DNA from: Tipula vernalis
Taxonomy: Eukaryota; Arthropoda; Insecta; Diptera; Tipulidae
NCBI GenBank assembly: GCA_958295665.1
Contig: OY282558.1
Coordinates: forward strand, 331,363,106 to 331,427,105
Length of the DNA: 64,000 bases
Direction: 5' to 3'
Of the stretch, positions 24,798-36,900 are shown piece by piece (positions within the stretch are counted from its first letter, which is position 1; the number at the start of each line of letters is the position of its first letter). The notes under the pieces were generated by a model, which saw only the letters and a list, made by a program, of their open reading frames with translations, had not been told where the DNA came from and ran no database searches. The translations under genes were made by a program, and so were the position numbers.

Positions 24798-27500
24798 AAG
24801 CTGACCATATTTTCCAGAATAAAAAAGAGGACAAATTTTTTTTTTTTTTAAATTTAATTATTAGGTGGAATTAATTACCTATATATTTTAATTACGTTTA
24901 ATACAAATAAAACACAACAGTAAAATTTTGATTTAAGCGTATATACTGGATTATATAAAATTTATTGCACCTGTAGTATAAAATTAAACGTTTCTGTGTT
25001 CTTCATACACAATAATAAATTAAATAAATAAATTGATCCATTCAATATTTGAAACTATTAATATTCGCATCTAATTATATTTAGCCGACTGATGTACTTG
25101 TTTCAACAAATTGCCCTCGGTTTTAATTAAATCAGCAAATTCCACACAGGATAATGTTGAATTACACTTGATACTAACAACGGCTTCCAAACAGTCCATT
25201 TTAAATTGTGTCTTTTCTGATGACCAAATATCATTTATAATAGAAAAAACCCTTTCTACTGCAGCATTAGTTCCAGGTAGCGAATAAGTAAACTGAATGA
25301 TTTTGGTAATTTCTGAACATGAAATCGTTTTCTCTTTCAAATGACTAAAAACCTCAACCCATCTCTGATCGCACGGTTTCCCCAGTTCGTTCCATTCGTT
25401 AATTTTATCCTGATTACAATATAAATTGATATACCTCAATTCATCTACCAACTTGCCGTCATCCAGATTCAGTTTAGATAGTATTGGATTCATATCATCT
25501 ATAGATTGTCGGACATCGTCCCATTCAATTTGTCTTTGCAGTAAACACCACTCTAAACATTCTACCATTCCGAGCGATTTGGTCCATTCTGTAATATAGT
25601 CTAACGCAGTTTTATAAAAATTTTCCACATTTCTAGAAAACTGTTTTTCGAATTCATGGTTAGATTCAACTAGCTGTCGAATTTTGCTTCTTATTATCAA
25701 CGGATAATATTTATTTTGATGTCTCCACTTTAATGTTTCTTCCAGTTCTTTCAAAATTTTAAATGCCTCTACAGCACTTAAATTTTGGATTTCTAATCTC
25801 AATATGAAATTTTTAAACATTTCCGCCTGGTTATGTATAAACTCCAAAAAAATTACGGATCCATCGCTGCTAAAAAAATTTTCCAATAGTTTTGGTGGTT
25901 TCTCCAAACTTAAGAAATAGGCTCGAAGCGGTATATACATAGACAAAATTCTCTCAGCGGCATTTGCAAGTGAAAGCCACCGAGTTGATGAGTGACCAAT
26001 TAATTTTTTATACTCGATTTCAGCTTCTTCACACAATTTTTTTAAATTTATTGTTCTGACAGTATATATATTAAAAAACAAATAGATTTGGGGGACTATA
26101 TGACCAATATCTATAGGTAATTGAGCGCTAGCAGTGTTAATCGCGTTTGAACAGATGTGACCATTACATCCAATCCCAATTAGATTGGGATTATTTAATA
26201 ATGATTTTAATTTTTTAAAAATATTTTTTTCTCCCGCTCGCCGCAGTCCCCCAAAATTTGTATTGGTATTGTCAGCTGACCAACCGGTAATTTTATGAAC
26301 TAAATTATTTTCCTGCAACACATCGTAAATTTTGGTACTGACGATTTCAGAAGTTTCACCTGGAATTTTTGTTAACTTTAGCAATTTGACTTGAACACCA
26401 CGTTCGGGGTCAAAAAATTGAAGAACGACAGGATATAACTTTTCGGCTTTTCGGTTCGAAGCATCCCCCATTATCGTTATGCAATTAGTTTTCTCAAGCA
26501 ATTTGCGAAGATTTTCGTTAAAATATGGATATAAAATATTTTTTACGATTGCAATGGTTTTTGAACGAGCGCAACTAAATTTTTTTTCGAATAATTTTTG
26601 GATTAACTGGCTTGAACAATCCATGCTGCGGAACGATTGATTATGCATAACCTGATGGAAGCAAAAGACAATTTCTTGTACAGCTAGTTTCCGCTCACCT
26701 TCACCGAATTCTCTTGTTCCAAAAAAAGATGTTATTTGATTTGATTTTGCTGCAGCTTCTGCGCTACCCTTGTGAAGTTTTGAGCTATTATGTTGTATTA
26801 TATCTTGTCGGCCCTTGTTGGCAATTGAAAAAAATTGACCACAAATTAAACAATGCGCTTTAGATGGATCTCGCTGATCTCCGACAATATGCGGAAATTC
26901 TTTTCTGTGTTGCTCATTTAAGCTTACTTTCCGTTTTTTGGAGCTCATTTTAATTTTCCCAACTGATGAAATCGGAGATAATAAAATGAAATTATTATTA
27001 CATCAATTATTTATAAATAAATTAGTACCAAAAATAAATAGATACTCTTACCGAAATGTGTTATATATATTATTGCACGAATTGTCTTAAATTATAAATA
27101 ATGATATTATTTAATTATTACACAGTGAGTTACACTCCACGTTTTAAATTCTGAATTCATCAAAATTACGTTTGAACTAAAAAATGCAACCATTTAACTT
27201 CAACAAAATTACGTTTGAACTGCAAAAAGCAACCATTTCTATTATGCATTTATGAATTGACAATTTTGACAATTTAAAATACGACTCACTAATTACCCAT
27301 AAACGATGAAAGATTAGTTTTCAAACATTTTATGAAGATGTCACTGCTATAAGTAAAATTTCAATCACGACAACTAAAATACCAATAAAAAAAGATGACA
27401 ACAATTGAAAAGAGGACAAAAAGAGGACAGCAATTTTTAAGATGACACAACTCTAAAAAAGAGGAATGTCCTCTTAAAAAGAGGACGTCTGGTCAGCTTA
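24798..27500 (-). mobile_element. hAT-A DNA transposon, complete
   Basis: About 2.7 kb. Ends are AAGCTGACCA at 24798 and its inverse TGGTCAGCTTA ending at 27500; GAGGACA-type words recur just inside both ends (24830; 27414-27487). The 8-bp target duplication CTATAGGT is at 24790-24797 and 27501-27508 (one T is ambiguous between target and TIR). Deleting the element plus one target copy rejoins an env-like reading frame across the site. It carries one open transposase gene and looks recently inserted. Confidence 0.9.
25071..26948 (-). CDS. hAT-family transposase, 625 aa, open
   Basis: A single uninterrupted frame fills most of hAT-A, as expected for an autonomous hAT element. The N-terminus has a BED-type zinc finger (C33, C36, H53, H59) that would bind the transposon ends. 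The RNase H-like catalytic core has a first D near residue 162 (MGDASNR) and a second near 226 (WSADNTNTNFGG); RWLSLANAAERI lies further on. The C-terminal dimerisation region reads LPGTNAAVERVFSIINDIWS. Length and order match hAT transposases of cut-and-paste elements with 8-bp target duplications. No stop or frameshift is present, so it may be functional. Confidence 0.9.
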   Translation of the reverse strand: MSSKKRKVSLNEQHRKEFPHIVGDQRDPSKAHCLICGQFFSIANKGRQDIIQHNSSKLHKGSAEAAAKSNQITSFFGTREFGEGERKLAVQEIVFCFHQVMHNQSFRSMDCSSQLIQKLFEKKFSCARSKTIAIVKNILYPYFNENLRKLLEKTNCITIMGDASNRKAEKLYPVVLQFFDPERGVQVKLLKLTKIPGETSEIVSTKIYDVLQENNLVHKITGWSADNTNTNFGGLRRAGEKNIFKKLKSLLNNPNLIGIGCNGHICSNAINTASAQLPIDIGHIVPQIYLFFNIYTVRTINLKKLCEEAEIEYKKLIGHSSTRWLSLANAAERILSMYIPLRAYFLSLEKPPKLLENFFSSDGSVIFLEFIHNQAEMFKNFILRLEIQNLSAVEAFKILKELEETLKWRHQNKYYPLIIRSKIRQLVESNHEFEKQFSRNVENFYKTALDYITEWTKSLGMVECLEWCLLQRQIEWDDVRQSIDDMNPILSKLNLDDGKLVDELRYINLYCNQDKINEWNELGKPCDQRWVEVFSHLKEKTISCSEITKIIQFTYSLPGTNAAVERVFSIINDIWSSEKTQFKMDCLEAVVSIKCNSTLSCVEFADLIKTEGNLLKQVHQSAKYN

Positions 27501-27508
27501 CTATAGGT
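27501..27508. repeat. Right target-site duplication of hAT-A
   Basis: CTATAGGT, the same octamer as at 24790-24797, directly follows the right terminal repeat. Confidence 0.85.
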
Positions 27509-28080
27509 TGCATTGGAATGTTGATATTTATTGTTGCCTTCTTCTTGTACCTTCTTATGCAGAATTTGGCGATGTATACTCCCATGAGTATGATGATGGT
27601 GATCATTATTCCTGAAATTATACTTTTGTGTGCATTACGTTATTAATACGAAGTAATTCAATTTCTTTGTTATTTGCAATTGTCCAGTTTTGTAAGGTAG
27701 GTAAATTGATGATGTGATTTATCAACGTTTTGAGATAATGATATCGTTGTAAGGTGATATAAACATGACTTTGTCGTAGTAGATATTAGTTGGATTGTCG
27801 TAAAATGGATCAAATTGATTCCTTTTACTGATTTCTGTTGTTGTGGACATGTTAAACTGAACGGCAGTTCCTGTTGTGTTGCTACGTACAAGTATTAAGG
27901 TTGTAAATAGTTGATTTCTGGCTCGAATTGTTGTTTAGTGAAATTAAATATTGTAGGTTTATTTAATACGATGTTTGGTATGTTATACTTTAGGTGTATA
28001 GTGTTAAATGTTATATTTGTTTTATGAATGTTATATTAATTATTGTGTATGCTTTAAATGTGTATGATTTTTTTTGTAAC
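27509..28080 (-). pseudogene. env: Errantivirus-like env, C-terminal part, broken by hAT-A
   Basis: Minus-strand frames resemble the C-terminal region of Env in insect Gypsy-clade errantiviruses (17.6/297-like). A luminal part has SVKGINLIHF. A NNAHKSIISGIM stretch then leads into one hydrophobic membrane segment and a basic stop-transfer (RRYKKK). At least one stop and one frame change occur (near 27669 and 27895). The cytoplasmic tail is cut by hAT-A and resumes on the other side of it (24735-24789), ending in a natural-looking stop. The N-terminal part, furin site and fusion peptide are not visible. It is an old, non-functional copy. Confidence 0.65.
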
Positions 28081-30009
28081 GTTATATCCTGTGTTTTTTT
28101 TTGATTGTTTATTATTACCGTCCCTATATTTATCTTCACTCTATGGTTAGCTATAGAGTGATGATAAATTTCCTAATTTATTAGTAGGACCTATGACGCC
28201 TCAATGTGCCCTCAGATGAAATAAGTTAGTGAGCTCGAAGACGCTTGTTCGCTTACTTCTGTGCTTTGCCATGCACTGGTTAACTGAGGTTCACAAAGGA
28301 TTGTCGTTTGGTATATGATTTTGCCAGATCATGCTACCTTGGTTAGTAGATATTATATCGATTTTGCTATATCGATATAATGGAGGATAGGTTTATTTGG
28401 ATATGGTTTAAAACCGAATATTGGGGATGTAATTTTAACAATTTATCTGTTTGGTTTGTAAGACCAAACTTGTTAAAATTAATAAATTTTATAACTAATT
28501 CGGTTACCACGGGTGGGGCCAAACTAGTTAGAGATAAAACTTTTTTTTTTGATGGTTAATTTTATTCTGATTTTATTAACGAAATATCTACAGTTTAAAT
28601 ACTTATTCTAAAAGACTTAAAACACTAACAACAAAAATTTTTATAGTGATAAGCATTTTAAACATTGTTTTTAAATATTTCGTTTACACCAATTAAACTG
28701 CAATTATGCATTATTACATTCAATTTCATATAATTTGATCGTTTAATAATAGTTCATTTACACCAATTAAATTGTAATTATGCATTATTGCATATACATT
28801 TAACTTCATACAATTTTTATAGTTAAATATAAACTAATAATAAAGCTCATTGCCCTGTTGAAAACTACGTGAGTTTTAACAGGGGATAATATATTCGATA
28901 GTAATACTCACCAATTATTTTTATTTTACTGGTCAGATGATCTGCTACATCCGCTTCTTCTGGTTTTAATTGAAAAGTTTTTAATTTAAGTTTTGTGTCT
29001 TTTATTATTGTAAATTTTTATTAATAAAGGATTTCTTTAATGACTACTGAGATTAGATTTATGTCTACCCGCTGAACTAACCCATTCGGTTGTAATTTAT
29101 AAATCGACTCATGATTAATTTCAAAAATCAATAGTTTATATACCGATTTTTCTTTGTTGGTTTACAATAACAATTTTAATATACATATATTTTAATCTGG
29201 GGCATAATTATTTTATTTCACCAATTTCACAATACGTACATGTGTGATGATATGCTTAATTAAATTTGTTCGTGTAATCATTTTCTATATTTTGTTAACA
29301 TACGAAATGTTTGCATTTTAATCCAGAGCATATATTATTCATGTACTCATATATTTTTGGGTTCAATGTAATATGCACACATTTATTTCTTACCTACTAC
29401 GTAATTTTGTAGTACGTAATATGTGTCATGTTAGTTTTGATTTTGCTATATATGTTATGCTTCCGCATTTTTAGTATTATGTATATTTTGTATTGTTTCT
29501 TCAATATCAATTATGTTTTACAATGTTATTTGAAATTAATTATGTTTTGATTTTATGCGTTTTTATGATCTTAAATCTATTTATCTTAATTAGTTTCACA
29601 ACAGGTATACAGCTGTCCGCTACTGGTTGTATTTTATTTTTGTCGCAATACTGGATTTGCTCGACATACATGATTTATACACATACCGATATAAATGTAT
29701 ATTTAGTAAAACGATTTCGGATTCAGGTTTTAAGATGAGTGTTTGATTAATTGGTATAGGTTTAATTTTGTAATAGGAACATTTTTTAGGGTGGAAAGAA
29801 GGAATTTGTATGTTAAAGATTAATTTAGTTTCATTGTAGTATGCTTATAGTTGTAATAACTGATAAATATCCTCTTCCGATTTAATATTAACATTGTCTC
29901 TAGCTAATCTTTTTGTATGTATTCTGTTTCTTCTTATCATTAGGCGGCGATCCGCGTATTTATATAAATCAAAATATAACACAATTTTGTTGTTAAGCAA
30001 CATTTTACT
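28081..30009. other. AT-rich DNA with hairpins, probable LTR debris, no gene
   Basis: No convincing coding frame. Notable structures are inverted repeats at about 28138-28163 (CACTCTA arms), 28349-28378 (ATTATATCGAT arms), 28488-28527 (CTAATT/CTAGTT arms around CACGGGTGGGG) and 28855-28887 (CTGTTGAAAACT arms). A similar GGGTGGGG-centred hairpin lies at about 47793-47820, so the region may hold remnants of the same LTR-type element. Short open frames here are low-complexity and not called. Confidence 0.4.
28683..28815. repeat. Imperfect direct repeat, two units of about 67 bp
   Basis: TTACACCAATTAAACTGCAA at 28684 and TTACACCAATTAAATTGTAA near 28751 each lead into ATTATGCATTATT and a TTTCATA/TTCATACAATTT end. 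Two diverged tandem copies. Confidence 0.75.
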
Positions 30010-30505
30010 TGTTACAATTTTATTATTAATTTTTATATTTAATTACAAGATTGAATTTTATAATTCACCACGCACTTCATAAAAATTACTAAAATGGCGC
30101 CGCGTCGATGGGCCATGTATATAAAGCAAAAAAAAACATACTGACCGCTCGTAGTGAGAGTTAAAACAATTGTTTTTATTTCAAAAGCCAAATTCATATA
30201 TCGAGCGAATTTGTAGCAGATGAATAAATAAAACGAAGGGGAATACAAAATGATGAATTATTAGTTTATTTGGTTAATCAATGCATTGTAGTATATTTAA
30301 TGAAATGAATTGTATGACATGTTGCTTATTGGTTAAATGGGTATATTCGTTTAATTATTCTGAGTTCGCGTGCGAACTAAATTGTACGAATGTGGAAAAT
30401 GTATGCCGATATACTTGATTGGTATATTGTAGCGATGAACGAGAAATGAGTATTTTCCGTTTAGTTTAATGAATAATTTGTGTACGAATAATGAGTGAGT
30501 CGCTA
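30010..30505 (-). repeat. LTR-1 of the Gypsy-A/B/C family (interrupted at its last bases)
   Basis: On the plus strand it begins near TGTTACAATTTTATTA (compare 42278 and 63174) and runs to GAGTCGCTA at 30505. The remaining CA of the terminal TACA lies at 39086-39087 after the inserted transposon. It belongs to a minus-strand element, so transcription would start from the TGTAGCG end. The left boundary is approximate. Confidence 0.7.
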
Positions 30506-30524
30506 CACACTTAAAAAAAATTAC
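30506..30524 (+). repeat. Left terminal inverted repeat of the CACTA-like element
   Basis: CACACTTAAAAAAAATTAC. The first 12 bases match the inverse of the right end exactly; a TTAC word follows in both after one gap. Confidence 0.9.
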
Positions 30525-30581
30525 GATATGCGTTGCAATTAGTATCGCATTTGACTCCCAATCAAATCTGTATCGTTTTGT

Positions 30582-30958
30582 GATGCAGAGTTTATATCGA
30601 AAAACACAAAATTTAAAATGTATCAAAAAATGATGCAGAATGCACTTAATTTATATATGATGCATCTTACAGCTAAATTAATAATTAGTTCCTTCAATAC
30701 GATTTTGATGTAAACTATATTAAAATTCAGCACAATTGGCTCCTAATTTAAATTTGATGGAACTTACATTTCTTTTAGTAGTAGTTTGCAACTGAAGGAA
30801 GTCGATGCTAATTGTATTAAAATAAGACACAAATTCTCTCTAGTTTGTAAACGATGCAAAAACTATCTAATTTAACAGCTGTTTGCGTCTATCTGGTTTT
30901 GAGGCTAATTGTATCAAAATTTAATGAAAAATTGTTTCTATATGATGCAGCATGTTCC
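30582..30958. promoter_or_regulatory. Left subterminal GATGCA/GATACA cluster
   Basis: GATGCA is at 30582, 30632, 30659, 30853 and 30944; GATACA (as TGTATC) is near 30620 and 30911. The same words recur next to the right end. In CACTA elements subterminal short repeats bind the TnpA-like accessory protein; that role here is inference. Confidence 0.6.
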
Positions 30959-31415
30959 TGAATTTACAATTTTTTGTTTCGCTGCAACTTTGATATATTA
31001 AGCATTAAAACGTAACATTAAACTTGCCTCATAAACTTACATACCGTAAATTTATGAAGATAACCTAGTAATGATAATAATTAATTCACACAATTTTTTC
31101 TTTAATTCAAATTTATTATTATTTATTTAATATAATTAAATTTTACATTTATACATTAAATATCTTAAAAGCTAAATATTACTTATTAGTATTAAATAAG
31201 CATAGACTAAATTATTATTATAGAATCGACTTAATTCGGTTAAAAAAATATTCATTTGAATTTCTACATATTGCTATCCGCCGTGATACACACATATATT
31301 GGAACCGTATAATTAGATCATTTTTTTCTATTCCAACGTCTCAATAATATTATTTTAGTCTATGGCATAAGTCTTTATTCCGTTAAATATTATTATTATT
31401 ATTACTAAGCAATTG

Positions 31416-33830
31416 TTATATAGGTTGAATAGTATAACCCAATATATACATATATTCATTTTGATTGCAAACATGTTTTTCATATGCCTTTTTATATTGT
31501 AGGGTTTGGTAATTAATACAGATTGGATCAATCTTCTTATCAATTAATTGATAACTGCAGTAGAATTTATCATAAACGCCGACAAATTCAGTTAAAACAA
31601 AAAAGATGTTGTTGTTACTTTCTAAAATATTTATTATTTTATATAAGCGGACTAATTCATTATAATTTGGTTTTTCCTTTAGTACGAAGAATTCTTTTTT
31701 GTAATGAAAATCACTCTCAAAGTAAGACAAACTATATATAGGGGTAGCTAAAAAATCAATGCATTGGTAGGTTGATTTGAAGAAAACTTTCTTTCCTTTT
31801 CTAATGTTCGGTTCAAAAATGGATTTCGACCAAACACTAGACATCATCTGTTGGTGGCGTTTAGCAAATGTCTGACAGATATTTATGAAGTTTTGTGTTA
31901 AATTTCTAGTAAAATATCTATGCTTGCTCTCATAACGCATGGTCCACATATGAATTACAGGGCCCATTTCACGGATTATTCTTGGGTAGTGCAACAGAAA
32001 ATGTTGTTTAGGAGTAAAATGTTTGTTAAAAACATTCTTAATTATTTCCAAATGTAAGGTAATATTTTTTTCTAAATTAATAATATCTTCATTTCTTAAT
32101 TCATTTCGAAGCAGCAGATTTATTATTTCAATTATGGTTAAAACTGCATCCCATTGAGCCTGGTGATTCTTACTATAAAATTTACCAAATATTAATGGAA
32201 AGTGTGTTGCTAAACATAAGATTTGAATTGCATTTTGACCTAAATTACTTCTTTCAATGCTAATAGTCGATGGTTTGTTTTTTCGGTCAACAAAGCCAAA
32301 GTTATAGGCCGAAATGCAATCATTTATTTTGTGAATATCTTGAAAAATCTTATTTTCAATAAAAAATTCGAATTGATATTTAATCGCCAAAACTACAAAA
32401 CCCTCTAAACCATCATGGAGAAAATCGACACTATAATTTTTTATTGTATGAAAATATCTTAAATCGTTTAAAACTGAGTAACGGCTAACACCTTTAGTTT
32501 CCATTATATTGATTTTTTTTAAAGAAGGCTGGTTATCTAAAATTGAATAGCATTCAACTTTTCTTAATAAGTTTTCATCTTCAGAAGTTGATTTTTTCGT
32601 AAATTCACTAGACATTTCGCAAAATCTACAAAAATACTTAGCAGAAAATGATTTGGTAAAACCAATCAAATCATTTGCCGCTAGGTTATCATGCGATAAA
32701 GAAATAATAGTTGCAAAAGTCAAACCAAGGTTTTCGATAAATAAACCATCATTTTCAAGAATTCTAATATCATCAATAATTGGCTTAAGAATAAAATTCA
32801 AATTAAATTTGTTATGCAAATCGTTAACATAAAAGAGACTTACTAAAAATATATTATGAAGATGAGAATTAAGTTGAATGGGGCAGTTTTGTATAGTAAA
32901 ATAAATAGCTCCAACTTTGTGTATAATTGTCTTGCTGCCAAGTACCCTGGCGACCTCAAAATCATCATAATATAACTGAATTAAAATTTTATGGTTATTT
33001 TGAAAATTGGTTTTAAATGACTGAAAGCGTTTACCACAACAAACCGATTTGTAAATCCCTTCTTCGCAAATGTGCGATAAATTAAATTGTTTAAATAGGC
33101 GTAAGAAACTAGAATTTTTAAAAATTGATATTAATGAATTGGAAATTGGAATAAATTGAAAAAAATTTTGTACCAGTTTTTTGGAATAACTTGAAGTATC
33201 TGGATTAAAACGGCTTTCCCACCTAAATCCGATGGGAATTTGTTGTGGTTGCACGTAAAAATCATTTTCTGTGAAAATTTTTATTCTTTTATATTTAGAA
33301 CAAAAGTTGTTAAGTGTCTCAGATATTTTTGATTTGTTAAATGTCATGCCTGTAGGTTTTATTGGGTGAGATATAATATTAATGGCACATTCAACTACAC
33401 TTTTTGTTTCACAAAATATTTCTGTAATTGTTTGCTCCGGGACCCCTAAATGATTTAGTTTGATATATAAGTTTTCCACACATTTCTCAAAACCCGTACA
33501 AGTTGGAGTATTATTTACGTTTGAATCAGAAATTTTAATTATATTATAGCTACTAGGTACTGATTCAGATTTGTTACCAATATTTGTAGTATAAATGGAA
33601 TCCACTTTTGGATAATTTATTTCATTAATTTCATCATGAACTTTACTAACATGTTTTCTTAAAGCAAAAAAAGTTTGAAAATTATTTGGGCAATTCTTAT
33701 CTTTAACACATCTAATTTTGTTTTCTGATTTTTCTTTAACGAATTCCTGATATTTAAGATGCAATATTATTTTACCAATATCTTTGAAGGCGCAGTTACA
33801 AATATAACAGAAAAACATTTTACATATCAA
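31416..33830 (-). CDS. Tnp2-like putative transposase with N-terminal C2H2 fingers, 804 aa
   Basis: One open frame without introns. Two C2H2-like fingers open the protein (CYICNCAF with a following H; CVKDKNCPNNFQTFFALRKH). The body has the order of motifs I know from a widespread animal family of uncharacterised, transposon-linked proteins related to CACTA Tnp2. These are LYYDDFEVARVLGSK (about residue 285), then KVGAIYFTIQNCP and LHNIFLVSLFYVNDL; CRFCEM (about 395); VDFLHDGLEGFVVLA (about 470); and HYPRIIREMGPVIHMWTMR followed by YESKHRYF (about 612-635). The acidic residues in YYDD and LHDGLEG are candidate catalytic positions; that is inference. It ends before its partner gene with about 120 bp between (33831-33949), both on the minus strand. 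No stop or frameshift breaks it. Confidence 0.8.
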   Translation of the reverse strand: MICKMFFCYICNCAFKDIGKIILHLKYQEFVKEKSENKIRCVKDKNCPNNFQTFFALRKHVSKVHDEINEINYPKVDSIYTTNIGNKSESVPSSYNIIKISDSNVNNTPTCTGFEKCVENLYIKLNHLGVPEQTITEIFCETKSVVECAINIISHPIKPTGMTFNKSKISETLNNFCSKYKRIKIFTENDFYVQPQQIPIGFRWESRFNPDTSSYSKKLVQNFFQFIPISNSLISIFKNSSFLRLFKQFNLSHICEEGIYKSVCCGKRFQSFKTNFQNNHKILIQLYYDDFEVARVLGSKTIIHKVGAIYFTIQNCPIQLNSHLHNIFLVSLFYVNDLHNKFNLNFILKPIIDDIRILENDGLFIENLGLTFATIISLSHDNLAANDLIGFTKSFSAKYFCRFCEMSSEFTKKSTSEDENLLRKVECYSILDNQPSLKKINIMETKGVSRYSVLNDLRYFHTIKNYSVDFLHDGLEGFVVLAIKYQFEFFIENKIFQDIHKINDCISAYNFGFVDRKNKPSTISIERSNLGQNAIQILCLATHFPLIFGKFYSKNHQAQWDAVLTIIEIINLLLRNELRNEDIINLEKNITLHLEIIKNVFNKHFTPKQHFLLHYPRIIREMGPVIHMWTMRYESKHRYFTRNLTQNFINICQTFAKRHQQMMSSVWSKSIFEPNIRKGKKVFFKSTYQCIDFLATPIYSLSYFESDFHYKKEFFVLKEKPNYNELVRLYKIINILESNNNIFFVLTEFVGVYDKFYCSYQLIDKKIDPICINYQTLQYKKAYEKHVCNQNEYMYILGYTIQPI

Positions 33831-33949
33831 AATAATATAATAAAATATGAAAATAAATTTAAATTACACTTCAATATAAAGAGCAAAATTCAAAATATAT
33901 TGTAAAATTAAACGGTGTAAGATTATAAAATATTATCGTAGAAAACCTT

Positions 33950-36900
33950 TCAACCTTGGTTTTCTAATTTTTGGTCCAACTTACTGGCGATTTCCTTGAT
34001 ACGACTGGTAAGTTTTTCTTCTTCTAGCCCGTAAAAATAATAAGATATGAAGGTCCAGAACGTTTTTAAATGATTTTCAAAGTGTTGCCCGAAAACGTAA
34101 TGAGCTTTAAAAAGTATATCCATTGAATCGATAAATGAAATATTATTTGGCAAAATAATTATTTCCTTTTCAATTGATAAATAATATGTTGAAATCGCAC
34201 ATTTGTTGGATCCTTCGGCAATTATATATGGATGTGATGAACCGGCTTCCAATAACTCTGCTATGGTTAAATTAGGCTATAAAAATACGGAAAAATAAAG
34301 TTCATTATAAAATATGTAAGGGAACTTAATGGATACGAAAATAATAAAGGCAACTTTAGAGCTTCATTAATTTATATGTTAATTTACAATCCTACACATA
34401 TTGGTTCATAACACATACTTAAATTAGCATAAAAAGTTGCACTACAATTTAGAAATCAAAAACAAAGTTAGTTGATATTTACCGGTTTGAATGTAATTAT
34501 TTTATTTATTATTGAAGAAAATGGTTCTCTTTGAATATTGGTTGATGCCTTGCCAGATACCACTTGTGGCAAAATATTTAAAAGATATAAAAAATCTTTC
34601 GTTGATGGAAGGAAACCTGGAGGAGATATAAAGAGAATTAAATTAATTTTAGACTGTCAACAATGTTATTTACATTTGTTTTTACCGTCTATCTCAGGTA
34701 AATCTTTATAATTGATCCCCTTGGTCTCCCGGAACACACAGAAAATGAATGATGAACAAAGCTTCCATTTATCGATGAAACTAGAATGATTTGGGTACCG
34801 GAGCTCAAAATCAAACAAAATCTGAAAAGATAAGTAAAGAAATAAGATAATATGTACGAGTATAAAGATAATAAGTAATATTTAAACAAAAAATATATTT
34901 TCCTCACCAGATCAGGTGACGTAAAAAAAAAAGGGAAATATTCCGAAAATTTAGAAATTGTTTGTGATGATGATGGTTTGAATATATTTATTCGTTGATT
35001 AAAAGTTTCTTCTAATTTTTGCTTAATAAGCTCTTTTTGTGTAGACGTATTTAAATTTTTTAAAATTAAAAAATTTTCGTCACTGTCAATTTCATTGATA
35101 AAACTTGTGCTGTCTTTTAAAATTCGGACGCCCGCTACGTTTCGCTTCCTGCTTGAGCTTCCAGAACCTTTTTCTATGCTGTACAGCTTTTGCCGAACTC
35201 TGTTTAGCCGGGAAATAATAAATCCTCTATTTTTTTTTCGATCATACAGTGCATCCTGTAATTAAAAAAAAAATATTTTATCACTAATTTACGCCCTAAT
35301 ATATTTTATCCTCACTATGCCATCGTGTTCTTTGTTAGACGTTTTGAGCTGTGGAAAAAGGGTTACTGCTGCTAATGCTAACGCACTGATATGGTTTGAC
35401 TCAGGGTGGTGTGAATATTTCTCGGTTAAGAAATCCACACAATCTCTAACGATCGCTCGTCTTTCCAAATCCGACAAAGGTTGTAATTTTTCGGTATCCT
35501 TATGCTTTTTGCATAGTATAAAAGAATTTTTGTTTTTCATCATGTAGTTTTCCAAATCCTAAAATATTTTTTTTTAAATATGGTATATTTAACTAATTAA
35601 TTGAAAATTACTTGAACACTTATGAACAAATCTAATCCCATCCGGCAGTTCTGGCGGCTCAGTGGTTGTATTTCAGTTACTGCTAATAAGAGACGGTTAT
35701 TAAATTACTCCAATGAGTTTCAGATGAATGTTTACAAAATGGCTAGATTTAACCTTCCATTAAAAAAAATAATATTGTTGCTTAAGAAAATAATGATTCG
35801 TGCACAAAAAAAAATATAATTCATACATAAAAAGCACCAGTAAAAAGAAGAAGTTCAGAAAAAAAATACTTTGCATATAAAAATAATAAAGTGTTAGGTG
35901 TTTGTATGACCATTTGACCATTTGACCATTTTTTGCAAATTCAGTTTATCCTTTTCAAGTTCTCCCTTTTCAAAATCACGCATTATGGAAATTTTTAATT
36001 TTGAAAAAAACATTTAAGAATTGACTTTTGTAAGATTAAAAATATTAAAAAGCGAGATTATTTTTTCTTTAGCAATGTGGTATTTTTATTTGGCAGGATT
36101 GTCAAAAGACAGCATTTTAAAAAGCGGGATATTGTTAAGACCTTTTGGAAGTATTTTTTCTCTTTCATTTATAATTTTTATGTACACAGTATTTTTTCCC
36201 TGAACAATAAATTAATTTCATGGTAAAATTTGGTGGGTAATTTATTTATTAAAAATACAGTTAATAATATCCCTTAATAAATTAATCTCACCGGATTTGT
36301 TATTTTTTAAAACCATTTTCAAATAAAATTCTGGGTGGTTTTTATAAAGATTAAAAACGTCCAAGAATTCGTCTTCCGAAATTCTTACGTCCAGTGAATC
36401 TGTAAAGTAGTCAATATCTAAACAGGAAATATCGGCATACATAGATGCTGCAATGTAGAAATTAAAAAAAATTATATTTAAATGGGCCTAAGTAAAATTA
36501 TTCTTAAAATGGGATAAGTTAGATCACCACCAGTGTCAACGAAACATTTTCTTACATAAATATTAACAGCAAATAATTATTTTTATAGCAATTATCAGTT
36601 TAATTCCAAATATTTTTTTACTCAAAACTACATCAATAAATAATAAATTAAAAAAAATTTTTGTAACGATTTAAAAATGATACGAGAGCCCTTTATCTCG
36701 AAGTACCTTCTCTTTAAAATTTTAATAAAGTTCTGGCGCAATAACAAAAAAAAATTAAATTATATTTCACTTTAATGATTACAATTTAAATACATCTTGC
36801 ACACCTCGCTATTATCAACCATGATTTGTATAAATAGATTAATAAGCGGGAAAATTCGTTTTCCATTGTTTCTCTTTTAATAAAAAATCAGCGTGGCCCG

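Noticed and set aside
29493..30626. Several 60-90-codon frames
   Set aside because: AT-rich, hydrophobic, without motifs; they overlap LTR-1 or noncoding debris.
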